Positions 8,958 to 16,779 of a stretch of DNA of 64,000 nucleotides are shown here, one piece after another; positions within the stretch are counted from its first letter, which is position 1; the number at the start of each line of letters is the position of its first letter. The translations under genes and the position numbers were made by a program. The DNA comes from UBA7957 sp965224675. Its GTDB lineage: Bacteria; Pseudomonadota; Gammaproteobacteria; Granulosicoccales; Granulosicoccaceae. The DNA is taken from positions 2,108,001 to 2,172,000 of the forward strand of contig CBDDAA010000004.1 in NCBI GenBank assembly GCA_965224675.1, written 5' to 3'. The notes beneath the pieces were generated by a model. It was not told where the DNA came from. It saw only the letters and a program-made list of their open reading frames with translations, and did no database searches.

Positions 8958-9769
8958 TGCTGAAAATGGCCAAACTATCACCAAAACATTTCGATTGGCG
9001 GATGCAAGGATCGGTTGCGCTTATCAGATTGAGCAATCCAAAACGCAAAAATCCACTGAGTTTTGAGTGTTATGCGGAACTGCGTGACACATTCCGTAAT
9101 CTCGCTTATACCGATGACGTGGATGTTGTTGTGTTTTGTGCCAATGATGGAAACTTCTGCTCAGGCGGTGATGTGCATGAAATAATCGGTCCATTACTTG
9201 GCATGGATATGAAAAATATTTTAGGTTTCACCCGAATGACCGGTGATCTGGTGAAGGCGATGATTAATTGCCAAAAACCGATTATTGCTGCGGTTGATGG
9301 TGTTTGCGTGGGGGCGGGGGCAATTATTGCCATGGCCGCAGATATGCGTTTTGCCACTGCACAGGCAAAAACCGCATTTTTGTTCACCCGGGTCGGCCTT
9401 GCAGGCTGTGATATGGGTGCCTGCGCCATGCTACCACGGATTATTGGTCAGGGCAGGGCTGCTGAACTCCTTTATACAGGGCGGAGCATGAGTGCAAAGG
9501 AAGGCTATGAGTGGGGTTTTTATAACCGAATTATCGATACAGATGCATTGGAAAGTACAGCACTTGAATTTGCCCAAAAAATGGCCTCAGGACCTACGTT
9601 TGCACACAGCATGACCAAAACCCAGCTCAATGCAGAATGGTCGATGGGCTTAGAGCAGGCAATTGAAGCGGAAGCGCAAGCCCAGGCTATCTGTATGCAA
9701 ACGCAGGATTTTGCACGTGCATTTAACGCCTTTGTGAATAAGGAGAAACCGAAATTCGAGGGTAATTGA
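8957..9769 (+). CDS. Enoyl-CoA hydratase/isomerase family protein
   Basis: Crotonase-fold protein of about 270 aa. The oxyanion-hole segments are recognisable: NFCSGGDVHEI near residue 55 and VGLAGCDMGACAMLPRIIG near residue 140, with GAIIAMAADMRFA between them. The first ATG at 8957 overlaps the marR stop by one base; an internal ATG three codons later is also possible. It probably hydrates an unsaturated ring acyl-CoA or opens the ring in the 2-aminobenzoyl-CoA pathway. Confidence 0.88.
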   Translation: MLKMAKLSPKHFDWRMQGSVALIRLSNPKRKNPLSFECYAELRDTFRNLAYTDDVDVVVFCANDGNFCSGGDVHEIIGPLLGMDMKNILGFTRMTGDLVKAMINCQKPIIAAVDGVCVGAGAIIAMAADMRFATAQAKTAFLFTRVGLAGCDMGACAMLPRIIGQGRAAELLYTGRSMSAKEGYEWGFYNRIIDTDALESTALEFAQKMASGPTFAHSMTKTQLNAEWSMGLEQAIEAEAQAQAICMQTQDFARAFNAFVNKEKPKFEGN

Positions 9770-9771
9770 CA

Positions 9772-10929
9772 ATGGATACGAGCTTTCTTGGTTGGCCGTT
9801 TTTTAACGATAGTCATCGAGTGCTGCAAAACGCCCTGGAGAAATGGTGCGCAGTTAATCTGCCCGTTGCGCATGACGATATTGATCAAGCCTGTCGCCAA
9901 CTGGTGGCGGCTCTTGGTGAAGGCGGGTGGTTGTTACACAGTGCAATCGATCCTGATAATCCTGCAGATTCGGGCACAAAATTGGATGTGCGTAATCTCT
10001 GCATAATTCGTGAAACGCTGGCTCGCCATGATGGTTTGGCTGATTTTGCCTTTGCGATGCAGGGACTCGGTGCTGGTGCGATTAGCCTTTTCGGTAATGA
10101 TGAACAGCGCCAGTGGTTGCATAAAACGCGCAGTGGAAAAGCCCTTTGCGCGTTTTGTTTGACGGAAGCAAAGTCGGGTTCTGATGTGGCGAATATGGAT
10201 ACCCGTGCGTTAAAAAAGGGCAGTGATTATATTCTTAACGGCGAGAAAACGTGGGTGTCCAATGGTGGCATTGCTGATATCTACACACTTTTCGCCCGCA
10301 CTGGCGAAGCTGAGGGCGCGCATGGCATTTCGGCATTTGTGCTGCCTGCTGATACGCCGGGACTGGAGATTGTTGAGCGATTGCAAACCATCGCGCCGCA
10401 TCCGCTCGCCCGGCTCAGAATGAATAACCTGCGTCTGCCAGAAACGGCAATGATTGGAGAACCCGGTGCAGGTTTCAAAATCGCCATGTCGGTGCTTGAT
10501 ATTTTCCGTCCAAGCGTGGGTGCGGCGGCACTTGGCTTTGCCCGGCGTGCATTTGCAGAGACTGTCAGGCGGGTAAAATCGCGTGAATTGTTCGGCGCAG
10601 CGCTTGCCGATCTGCAAATGGTGCAAGGTCATATTGCTGATATGGCGCTGAGTAACGATGCTGCCGCTCTGCTGATTTATCGTGCGGCCTGGGCAAAGGA
10701 TCAAGGTGCACGGCGAATCACACGCGAGGCTGCAATGGCTAAACTCTATGCCACTGAAAAGGCGCAAAAAGTGATTGACATGGCGGTGCAAATGCACGGT
10801 GCTGACGGGGTAAAAAAAGGGCACATTATTGAACGACTTTATCGTGAAATCAGAGCGCTTAGAATTTACGAGGGCGCATCGGATGTGCAGAAAATTATTA
10901 TTGCAAAACAGACACTGGCGGAGGAATAA
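9772..10929 (+). CDS. Acyl-CoA dehydrogenase family protein
   Basis: FAD-dependent acyl-CoA dehydrogenase, 385 aa from the ATG at 9772 (an in-frame TTG lies two codons earlier). Family blocks: CAFCLTEAKSGSDVANM and LNGEKTWVSNGGIAD in the middle domain, and QMHGADGVKKGHIIERLYRE with IYEGASDVQKIIIA at the C-terminus. The catalytic-base region around the C-terminal EGASDVQ motif fits short-chain or cyclic acyl-CoA dehydrogenases. It is tightly coupled to the hydratase upstream and overlaps the CoA ligase start downstream (TAATG). Confidence 0.9.
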   Translation: MDTSFLGWPFFNDSHRVLQNALEKWCAVNLPVAHDDIDQACRQLVAALGEGGWLLHSAIDPDNPADSGTKLDVRNLCIIRETLARHDGLADFAFAMQGLGAGAISLFGNDEQRQWLHKTRSGKALCAFCLTEAKSGSDVANMDTRALKKGSDYILNGEKTWVSNGGIADIYTLFARTGEAEGAHGISAFVLPADTPGLEIVERLQTIAPHPLARLRMNNLRLPETAMIGEPGAGFKIAMSVLDIFRPSVGAAALGFARRAFAETVRRVKSRELFGAALADLQMVQGHIADMALSNDAAALLIYRAAWAKDQGARRITREAAMAKLYATEKAQKVIDMAVQMHGADGVKKGHIIERLYREIRALRIYEGASDVQKIIIAKQTLAEE

Positions 10930-12560
10930 TGACGACTCAATTACTCGGGCCTTCAGCCCACACTGATACCTTTTCTCGTGATAATCTGCCAGCAGAGGCA
11001 TTATGGCCGGATTTTCTATTGCATGATTATTCCTACCCAGATTATATCAATGTTGCCAGTGAACTCACCGACGAAATGGTAAAAAAAGGTTTTGCCGATA
11101 ACACCGCTTTGATAGGCAATGGTCGTCGCCGGACCTATAAAGAGCTTACAGATTGGACTAATCGACTTGCTCATGCGCTGATTGAAGATTATGGGGTCAA
11201 ACCGGGTAACCGGGTGTTAATACGAGCAGCAAATAATCCCGCCCTGGTTGCCTGTTGGCTGGCTGCAACCAAGGCCGGCGCCGTTGTCATTAATACAATG
11301 GCGATGTTACGTGCCGGCGAGCTGTCTAAAATCATTAACAAAGCAGAGATTAAGCTGGCGTTGTGTGATACACGCATTATGGATGAGTTGGTAATTTGCG
11401 CTAAAACCAATAAGTTTCTCGAAAAAGTGGTGGGTTTTGATGGCACAGCGAACCATGATGCTGAGCTTGATCGATCAGCACTCAATAAAGACGTGCGATT
11501 TACGGCGGTTAAAACGGGTCGTGACGATGTCGCTCTATTAGGTTTTACTTCGGGCACTACGGGTGAGAGCAAAGCCACGATGCATTTCCACCGTGACTTG
11601 CTGATCATCGCTGATGGATATGCCAAAGAGGTGTTAGGGGTGACAGCGAATGATGTCTTTGTTGGTTCTCCGCCACTGGCGTTTACATTTGGTCTTGGTG
11701 GCTTGGCCGTTTTCCCATTACGTTTTGGCGCAACTGCCACATTATTGGAAAATGCAACACCACCCAACATGATAGAAATTATTGAGCGCTACAAAGCAAC
11801 CATCTCTTTCACAGCACCCACTGCCTATCGTGCCATGCTGGCGGCGATGGACCAGGGGGCTGATCTATCCTCGCTCAGAATCGCCGTATCCGCCGGTGAA
11901 ACCCTGCCTGCTCCGGTGTTCAATGAGTGGATGGAGAAGACCGGCATACCTATACTGGACGGTATAGGTGCAACTGAGCTTCTGCATATCTTCATTTCCA
12001 ATCGTCTCGATGGTTTACAAGCGGCTGCCACGGGTAGTCCCGTCACGGGTTATGAGGTGCGCATTGTTGATGAAACAATGCGTGATGTTGCATGTGGCGA
12101 GGTAGGGAAACTTGCAGTGCGTGGACCGACTGGCTGCCGTTACCTCAACGATTCACGTCAGCAATTATATGTACACAAGGGTTGGAATCTAACCGGCGAT
12201 TCTTTTTTCCAGGATGCAGCCGGTATCTATCATTTCACAGCTCGATCAGATGATATGATAATTTCTTCCGGTTATAACATTGCAGGCCCGGAAGTGGAAG
12301 CGGCGCTACTTGCTCATCCCGATGTGCTTGAATGTGGGGTTATTGGGATAGCAGACCAGGAGCGTGGGCAAATTGTCGAGGCTCATGTGGTGCTTAAAGA
12401 CGGCATAAATGCAGATAGTGCTTGCATTATCCGGCTGCAAAAGCATGTCAAGGATACCCTTGCACCTTACAAATATCCGCGCTCGATCAAATTTATCACT
12501 AAGCTGCCGAAAACGCAGACAGGAAAAATTCAGCGCTTTCGGCTGCGAGAGAATAACTAA
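10929..12560 (+). CDS. Benzoate-CoA ligase family protein, probable 2-aminobenzoate-CoA ligase
   Basis: AMP-forming acyl-CoA synthetase, 543 aa, the size of aromatic acid-CoA ligases. The P-loop-like motif is GFTSGTTGESKATMH (about residues 203-217), followed by GSPPLAFTFGLGG, the GIGATELLHIFISN motif that is typical of the benzoate/2-aminobenzoate-CoA ligase subgroup, a GWNLTGDSF motif and the C-terminal lysine motif LPKTQTGKIQRF. It would activate the imported aromatic acid to its CoA thioester, the entry step for the monooxygenase encoded upstream. Confidence 0.9.
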   Translation: MTTQLLGPSAHTDTFSRDNLPAEALWPDFLLHDYSYPDYINVASELTDEMVKKGFADNTALIGNGRRRTYKELTDWTNRLAHALIEDYGVKPGNRVLIRAANNPALVACWLAATKAGAVVINTMAMLRAGELSKIINKAEIKLALCDTRIMDELVICAKTNKFLEKVVGFDGTANHDAELDRSALNKDVRFTAVKTGRDDVALLGFTSGTTGESKATMHFHRDLLIIADGYAKEVLGVTANDVFVGSPPLAFTFGLGGLAVFPLRFGATATLLENATPPNMIEIIERYKATISFTAPTAYRAMLAAMDQGADLSSLRIAVSAGETLPAPVFNEWMEKTGIPILDGIGATELLHIFISNRLDGLQAAATGSPVTGYEVRIVDETMRDVACGEVGKLAVRGPTGCRYLNDSRQQLYVHKGWNLTGDSFFQDAAGIYHFTARSDDMIISSGYNIAGPEVEAALLAHPDVLECGVIGIADQERGQIVEAHVVLKDGINADSACIIRLQKHVKDTLAPYKYPRSIKFITKLPKTQTGKIQRFRLRENN

Positions 12561-12564
12561 CTGA

Positions 12565-12584
12565 GCACTTTGTATGAAATACTA
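12565..12584 (+). repeat. Solo arm related to palindromic repeat copy C
   Basis: GCACTTTGTATGAAATACTA, just after the CoA ligase stop, matches 18 of 20 bases of the outer arm of the repeat at 54649-54855 (right arm 54836-54855). No partner arm or core is visible nearby, so this looks like a solo end or remnant. Confidence 0.5.
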
Positions 12585-12696
12585 CACTTGTACTATGGCG
12601 TGATCCGGAGCCTATTTTGCGTCGGTTATTTTGGGCGTACGAATGACGAGAGTTTTGCACTGAACTCGATGATGTTTAACTTTAAGGAGACGCCTG

Positions 12697-13092
12697 ATGC
12701 ATGAAATTCTCCATCCGAAAAACTGGCGCAAAACAAGTGGTTATGTTAATGGCATTGCAGCGCAAGGAAAAGTCTTGTTCCTGGCCGGGCAGATTGGTTG
12801 GAACGCAGATCAGGAATTTGAAAGCGATGATTTTGTCGCGCAGGTGGAGCAAACCCTAAAGAATATTGTCAGGATTCTTGCTGAGGCAGGAGCCGGGCCA
12901 GAACACCTTGTACGTCTTACCTGGTTTATCTGCGATAAACAAGAGTATTTGGCGAAATTACAGCCGCTGGGTGTCGTCTATCGACGTGTACTGGGGAGTA
13001 ACTTCCCGGCTATGAGCATGGTTGAGGTTACGGCATTGATGGAAGATCAGGCCAAAGTTGAGATTGAAGCAACTGCGGTATTGACGCAATAA
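12697..13092 (+). CDS. RidA/YjgF/L-PSP family protein
   Basis: A 131-aa protein of the Rid superfamily. It shows the N-terminal GYVNGIAAQGKVLFLAGQIGW stretch and the conserved substrate-binding Arg region (VRLTWFICDK), followed by FPAMSMVEVTALM and the E-A-T-A-V end. RidA homologues hydrolyse reactive enamine/imine intermediates and release ammonia. Position at the end of an anthranilate-type cluster suggests that it deaminates an amino-ring intermediate. The ATG follows AAGGAG and lies 136 nt after the ligase. Confidence 0.88.
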   Translation: MHEILHPKNWRKTSGYVNGIAAQGKVLFLAGQIGWNADQEFESDDFVAQVEQTLKNIVRILAEAGAGPEHLVRLTWFICDKQEYLAKLQPLGVVYRRVLGSNFPAMSMVEVTALMEDQAKVEIEATAVLTQ

Positions 13093-13338
13093 ACATTTTT
13101 ACTTTATTCCATCCAGAGCCTGTCATCAATTACGCCATGTGCCCTGTTGTGACTGAAAATTCTCCATTAATATCGTTTTAAGCCAGAATACTGCCAACCC
13201 CACGGATTTTGACTAAGGTGTACCGAAGCAACGAAAACCATAGAAAGTACGATACTATTACGATTGATGTATCGAGTATCTGTCTGTATGTCATAAAGGA
13301 CGTTATTATATAGTATGGATGCCATGAGCCAGATTATT
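13093..13338. other. Intergenic region between ridA and the IS21 remnant
   Basis: About 250 bp with no convincing gene. A 73-codon open frame on the - strand (13167-13388) begins inside the poly-A tract at the istB breakpoint. Its last residues (LSQNPWGWQYSGLKRY) might be the end of a gene interrupted or shortened by the IS element, but I do not recognise them. Confidence 0.4.
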
Positions 13339-13470
13339 TCAAAACCGCAAAAAAAAAGTGAGATAATCCCACTCTTCTTTTGCAGCACGTTGCGCTAAAT
13401 CATGGGCATGAAGTGCCATACCTTGTAGCTTGAGTGTGTCTGTTAAGTCATTTAAGCGGACATCGATCAT
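13339..13470 (-). pseudogene. istB: istB (IS21 helper ATPase) 5' fragment
   Basis: Starting at the ATG 13470-13468, which overlaps the istA stop, 43 codons read MIDVRLNDLTDTLKLQGMALH and on to EEWDYLTFFLRF, recognisable as the N-terminus of an IstB-type protein (full length about 250 aa). Similarity ends at an A9/T9 homopolymer, after which a stop follows. The ATPase domain is absent. Confidence 0.8.
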
Positions 13471-14501
13471 AGTGATGCCTGCTGACAACAGTCATTATAA
13501 ATGGACAGGTCATGATGCAGTGGCAGTGGGTCAAAATTCACCGGTGTCATGGTTTCAGGTGCTTTAACAGTGATGTTTTGAATGGGTTGGTATGGCAATG
13601 ACTTCAACACTAAGCGTTCTTCAATTAAACGCTTCATAGGTTGCTCTTTCGTCGTGTCATGAATGCGCACGTTAGCGATTTCATTGAGCCACTGAATACC
13701 TTTAATATTGGCGGTATCGACATCCATCTTTAAGCCAGCTGATGCAAGTTTAGTGGATAAAGGTGCGTAAAAGTTATCTCGAACATAACGCACCATCCGC
13801 TCAACCTTGCCTTTGGTTTGTGGACGATACGGTTTGCATAATTTGGGCATAAAGCCCATGTTTTTAGCAAACTGATAAAACTGAGGATGAAAGCGATGGT
13901 GGCCAACGCCATGAGCATGGCGTTCTAACACCACGGTTTTCATATTGTCATACCAAACATCAGTCGGGATGCCTTGGAAGTAATCAAATGCTAAACGATG
14001 ACAGTGTTCTAAGGTTTGGTAACGCATGTTATCGGTAAAATAGACAAACAGCGCGCGACTAAAGCCGAGTACGGCAACAAAAGCATGGATGGGTTTTTTA
14101 CCACCCCGCATTTGACCCCAATCCACTTGCATCTGTTTACCAGGCGCTGTTTCAAAGCGAATGATCTCAGGAGCAACATGGCTACCGCGTAACTGAACCA
14201 AGTGCTCACGTAGTCGAGTAATACTGCCATCATAACCTTGTTCTTTAATCTCACGCATGATGACAACAGCACTTAAATGAATCGGCAATGCCGATTCAAT
14301 GCGTTCTTTTATGTAAACCTTAAATGGATCAAGTTTATGAGGCTTATCAGGTCTTGACTGATAGATTGGTTTGTTCACATCCAGTAATAAATGCTTTTTA
14401 ACCGTATTGCGTGAGACGCCTAATTGCTTCGCAATGGCTCGTTGAGACGTACCTTGTTTGTGTAATATTTTAATGCTCATGAGTTCCTCTATTGAAATCA
14501 T
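13467..14501 (-). CDS. istA: IS21-family transposase IstA
   Basis: About 344 aa from the ATG at 14501, which has AGGAG 6 nt upstream on the - strand; an upstream in-frame ATG at 14525 lacks a good site. The N-terminal HTH is visible (ILHKQGTSQRAIAKQLGVSRNTVKKHL), followed by the integrase-type catalytic core with QVDWGQMRGGKKPIH, VWYDNMKT and a KPYRPQTKGKVERMVRYVRDNF block holding the last acidic residue. The short IstA size matches one IS21 subgroup. It is likely intact but inactive for want of IstB. Confidence 0.88.
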   Translation of the reverse strand: MISIEELMSIKILHKQGTSQRAIAKQLGVSRNTVKKHLLLDVNKPIYQSRPDKPHKLDPFKVYIKERIESALPIHLSAVVIMREIKEQGYDGSITRLREHLVQLRGSHVAPEIIRFETAPGKQMQVDWGQMRGGKKPIHAFVAVLGFSRALFVYFTDNMRYQTLEHCHRLAFDYFQGIPTDVWYDNMKTVVLERHAHGVGHHRFHPQFYQFAKNMGFMPKLCKPYRPQTKGKVERMVRYVRDNFYAPLSTKLASAGLKMDVDTANIKGIQWLNEIANVRIHDTTKEQPMKRLIEERLVLKSLPYQPIQNITVKAPETMTPVNFDPLPLHHDLSIYNDCCQQASL

Positions 14502-14567
14502 GATGCTCCTCATTATGAAAAGCATCAGTGTGAGTCTTGTGGCTCACTTTTCAACCGTTGGGGTGGC

Positions 14568-15027
14568 TCAGTTTTGCATTGTTGGTAACAACGAGAGAGG
14601 TACATCATTCTTGTTCGAGGTAAATACAATAGATCCGGGATCCGCCAGCGCTCCATCAACAAGAACACGTATTTTTACGTCTGTCTGTTTCGTCGGTGGA
14701 CCAAACGTTGGACATGGCAGAGAATGTTATTGCGGCTACAGTGTCATCTTCATCAGCGACAAACTTGCTGTTTAACCGAGGTATATTGATATATTTCTTG
14801 CTCGAACCGCGTAGCTTTATGAACTGTGGTTCCATCAATGGATTATCAGAATCCACACCCTGCTCAATGCATTTCCGTTCTTTTTCCGACTTAAAGCTAT
14901 AGTTTTTTACCCTGCACCCTAAATGCGTTTCTGATCTGATCTGCATGGTGTCTGACAGACTGAACTGATAATCATCTTCAGCATAGGAATATCCGGATAG
15001 TCCGAATAGAAAAAGACAGCTGACCAC
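14568..15027 (-). pseudogene. Exported protein of unknown function, frameshifted near its 3' end
   Basis: A 123-codon frame starts at a GTG (15027) with a signal peptide (SCLFLFGLSGYSYAE) and ends at 14656. Near 14683 the sequence has a tandem ACAGACAGAC. Removing one 4-nt unit joins the frame to a second one reading TDVKIRVLVDGALADPGSIV and on to SLLPTMQN at 14568, inside the IS21 end. I therefore read it as a gene hit by a 4-nt duplication and then cut by the IS21 element. I do not recognise the family; two Cys and a charged middle are all that stands out. Confidence 0.6.
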
Positions 15028-15421
15028 GCTATGCGATACGAATTGACGTATGCATGTATGTTGTATTATAAAATATGAAAACTTTCTTCTTGATTGCTGA
15101 TAGATATTCTTAAAATAGGAGGACGGGTATTGTCAATACGCGGCAAACTCGTTTACTTGAAGTTTTCATCATTGCTCTCCTAATGAAAGGTGAATCCTAT
15201 TTCATCGGTAGTAGTCTTAACAATGTGGGCACACGGATAGACCTGGCCTGTGCTCGAACGTTGCCAGTGGAACAATTTGTCGCCACACTAAACGGGTTGA
15301 AATGTGCTATTTACTCTATGCTAGCGAGTGCGATGTTTCTGTTAATAATCGACTAAATACGTGTGCGTTATTAACGTTCTTAGATGCAATTTAACAATTC
15401 AATATCAGGAACGGGCTTGAG
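15028..15421. other. Intergenic region without recognisable gene
   Basis: About 390 bp of A+T-rich sequence between two - strand genes. I see no RNA gene, terminator or IS end in it; it may include the promoter of the frameshifted exported-protein gene. Confidence 0.5.
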
Positions 15422-15580
15422 TCAGTTGATGCTACTGACCGACCAGGGCAATCGTTCAATACGAATACCACATTCAGAATTGTCTAGCACCTTGGCTCCT
15501 TTTCTTTGATAGACGTTAGTTCGCGCTTTTAGCTTCTCATCGTAGAGCACTGCGCGGAGACTGTAGTGTTCACCACCCAT
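15422..15580 (-). pseudogene. Short coding remnant, unknown function
   Basis: A 52-codon frame on the - strand (DMGGEHYSLRAVLYDEKLKA, then RTNVYQRKGAKVLDNSECGI, ending IERLPWSVSSIN) has a coding-like composition. No ribosome site is visible before its ATG and a stop lies a few codons upstream. It looks like the C-terminal fragment of a larger gene. The family is not recognised. Confidence 0.35.
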
Positions 15581-15667
15581 GTCCCTGAGTTTTTTTACTC
15601 ACTCACTCTCTAGATCCTGATGAGATCTATGATTGATGGAGGAGTTGTACCCTTATCAGATACTCAA

Positions 15668-16378
15668 CTAACGAATCGTTTTCCATTCGGGCCTTGGCCA
15701 TGTCATTTCCAACAACTCAAAGTCAATGTTGTCAACAACAGCATCTTGATTTACATCGCCTCGGATAGCGCCATTGGATGACTCTTTTTCCTGCATCCAG
15801 GGAATACAAATGGATTGTTGGGCCTCGTCGTCTTCCCGACATAGCCACAGTGTGCCGTCCGGACCTTCAACTGGGATTACAGGACCATTAGTATCATCGT
15901 GATTAATCTTGATATAGACGAAGTCTGACAGGCTGTCATGTTGAGCCGGTCCATTTCTCTCAGGTAACAGGGGGATGCAGATGTTTCGTTCAAGTGTCCG
16001 AGGATTCCCGCACAGCCACCTATACCCATTTGAGTCTTCTACTGATATGACGAATTTTCTAGTTTCGTTCATATTTTCCCATTCTGGATTGTGCAAAGCG
16101 TAGTACTCGTTGATCGTGGAAATAGCATCTTGAAACCACGGTATACAAATGGATTGTTTCGCTTCCTCGTCTTCCCGGCACAGCCACAGTAAGCCATCTG
16201 GCCCCTCAACCGGGATTACTGGTCCGTGAGATTGATCAGGTACACCTAGAGTTACCTCTACGGAAACGTCAGGTCTCTTGTCTTGCTGCCTCGTGTAGTT
16301 TGCAGCATTGACTGCTCTAAATGGCACCAGCTGAATGATGAGGAGTGATAATAAAAAGATGCTGAGTCTGATATTCAT
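15668..16378 (-). CDS. Secreted three-repeat protein with C-terminal dockerin/EF-hand-like motif
   Basis: 236 aa from the ATG at 16378, which has GGAGA about 8 nt upstream. An in-frame extension to 16648 exists but would bury the signal peptide (RLSIFLLSLLIIQLVPFRAVNA). The mature protein has three copies of a roughly 32-residue unit: GPVIPVEGPDGLLWLCRED followed by SICIPWFQ; a diverged middle copy (FVISVEDSNGYRWLCG ... NICIPLLPE); and GPVIPVEGPDGTLWLCRED with SICIPWMQ. Each has two Cys about 13 residues apart, perhaps a disulfide. The C-terminus GDVNQDAVVDNIDFELL has the D-x-N-x-D-x-x-x-D spacing of a dockerin/EF-hand calcium loop. Function is unknown. It sits in a region of mobile-element debris. 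Confidence 0.65.
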   Translation of the reverse strand: MNIRLSIFLLSLLIIQLVPFRAVNAANYTRQQDKRPDVSVEVTLGVPDQSHGPVIPVEGPDGLLWLCREDEEAKQSICIPWFQDAISTINEYYALHNPEWENMNETRKFVISVEDSNGYRWLCGNPRTLERNICIPLLPERNGPAQHDSLSDFVYIKINHDDTNGPVIPVEGPDGTLWLCREDDEAQQSICIPWMQEKESSNGAIRGDVNQDAVVDNIDFELLEMTWPRPEWKTIR

Positions 16379-16779
16379 AGTGTATCTCCATGCGAGAATG
16401 AAAAACGAATAAATCGAATTCGTAAAGATTGAATTTTTCACTGTAGATGTATTCATGAAGTCTTCCTCTTTATAAAAAGAATGAATGGTACACAGTGCCG
16501 TGGATGACAATGTGTTGTTGTTGAATAATGCTGCATGTCTTTCTCTCAATTCTTCATCGAAGGAGTTGTCTGGGTGCGTAAGTTCGTAAGCGCAAAACGA
16601 TTCCCTGGGGAATGGTTGTGGGTATTGTTGAAATTCAGCTTGTAACAAGCATCAGAGAAAATCTGCTAATAATTTACAAAAACGGTGAGACAAAATTCCT
16701 GGAATTTTGAATATAAGGATGGGTTAGATCTTTCGGCTTCGTGCTATGAATCGTGATAGAGGAAAACACACAGGGACAT

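Larger units (their letters stand above)
13339..14590 (-). mobile_element. Truncated IS21-family insertion sequence
   Basis: On the - strand a complete-looking istA is followed, with the ATGA overlap typical of IS21, by only the first 43 codons of istB. Upstream of istA (right side, about 14530-14590) are repeated blocks of the TGAGCCAC type (GTGGCTCACTTTTCAA and GTGGCTCAGTTTTGCA on the + strand), as found in IS21 ends for transposase binding. The istB side ends in an A9 tract near 13350, so the distal end of the element is gone and the copy should be immobile on its own. Confidence 0.85.

Noticed and set aside
10210..11001. 263-codon open frame on the - strand
   Set aside because: It lies antisense across the acyl-CoA dehydrogenase gene and the start of the CoA ligase; its residues are low-complexity and match no family, and there is no ribosome site.
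11189..11770. 193-codon open frame on the - strand
   Set aside because: Antisense to the AMP-binding core of the CoA ligase; codon-bias shadow of a well-supported gene.
16379..16648. N-terminal extension of the three-repeat secreted protein
   Set aside because: The extra 90 residues would place the signal peptide internally, while the ATG at 16378 has a good GGAG site.
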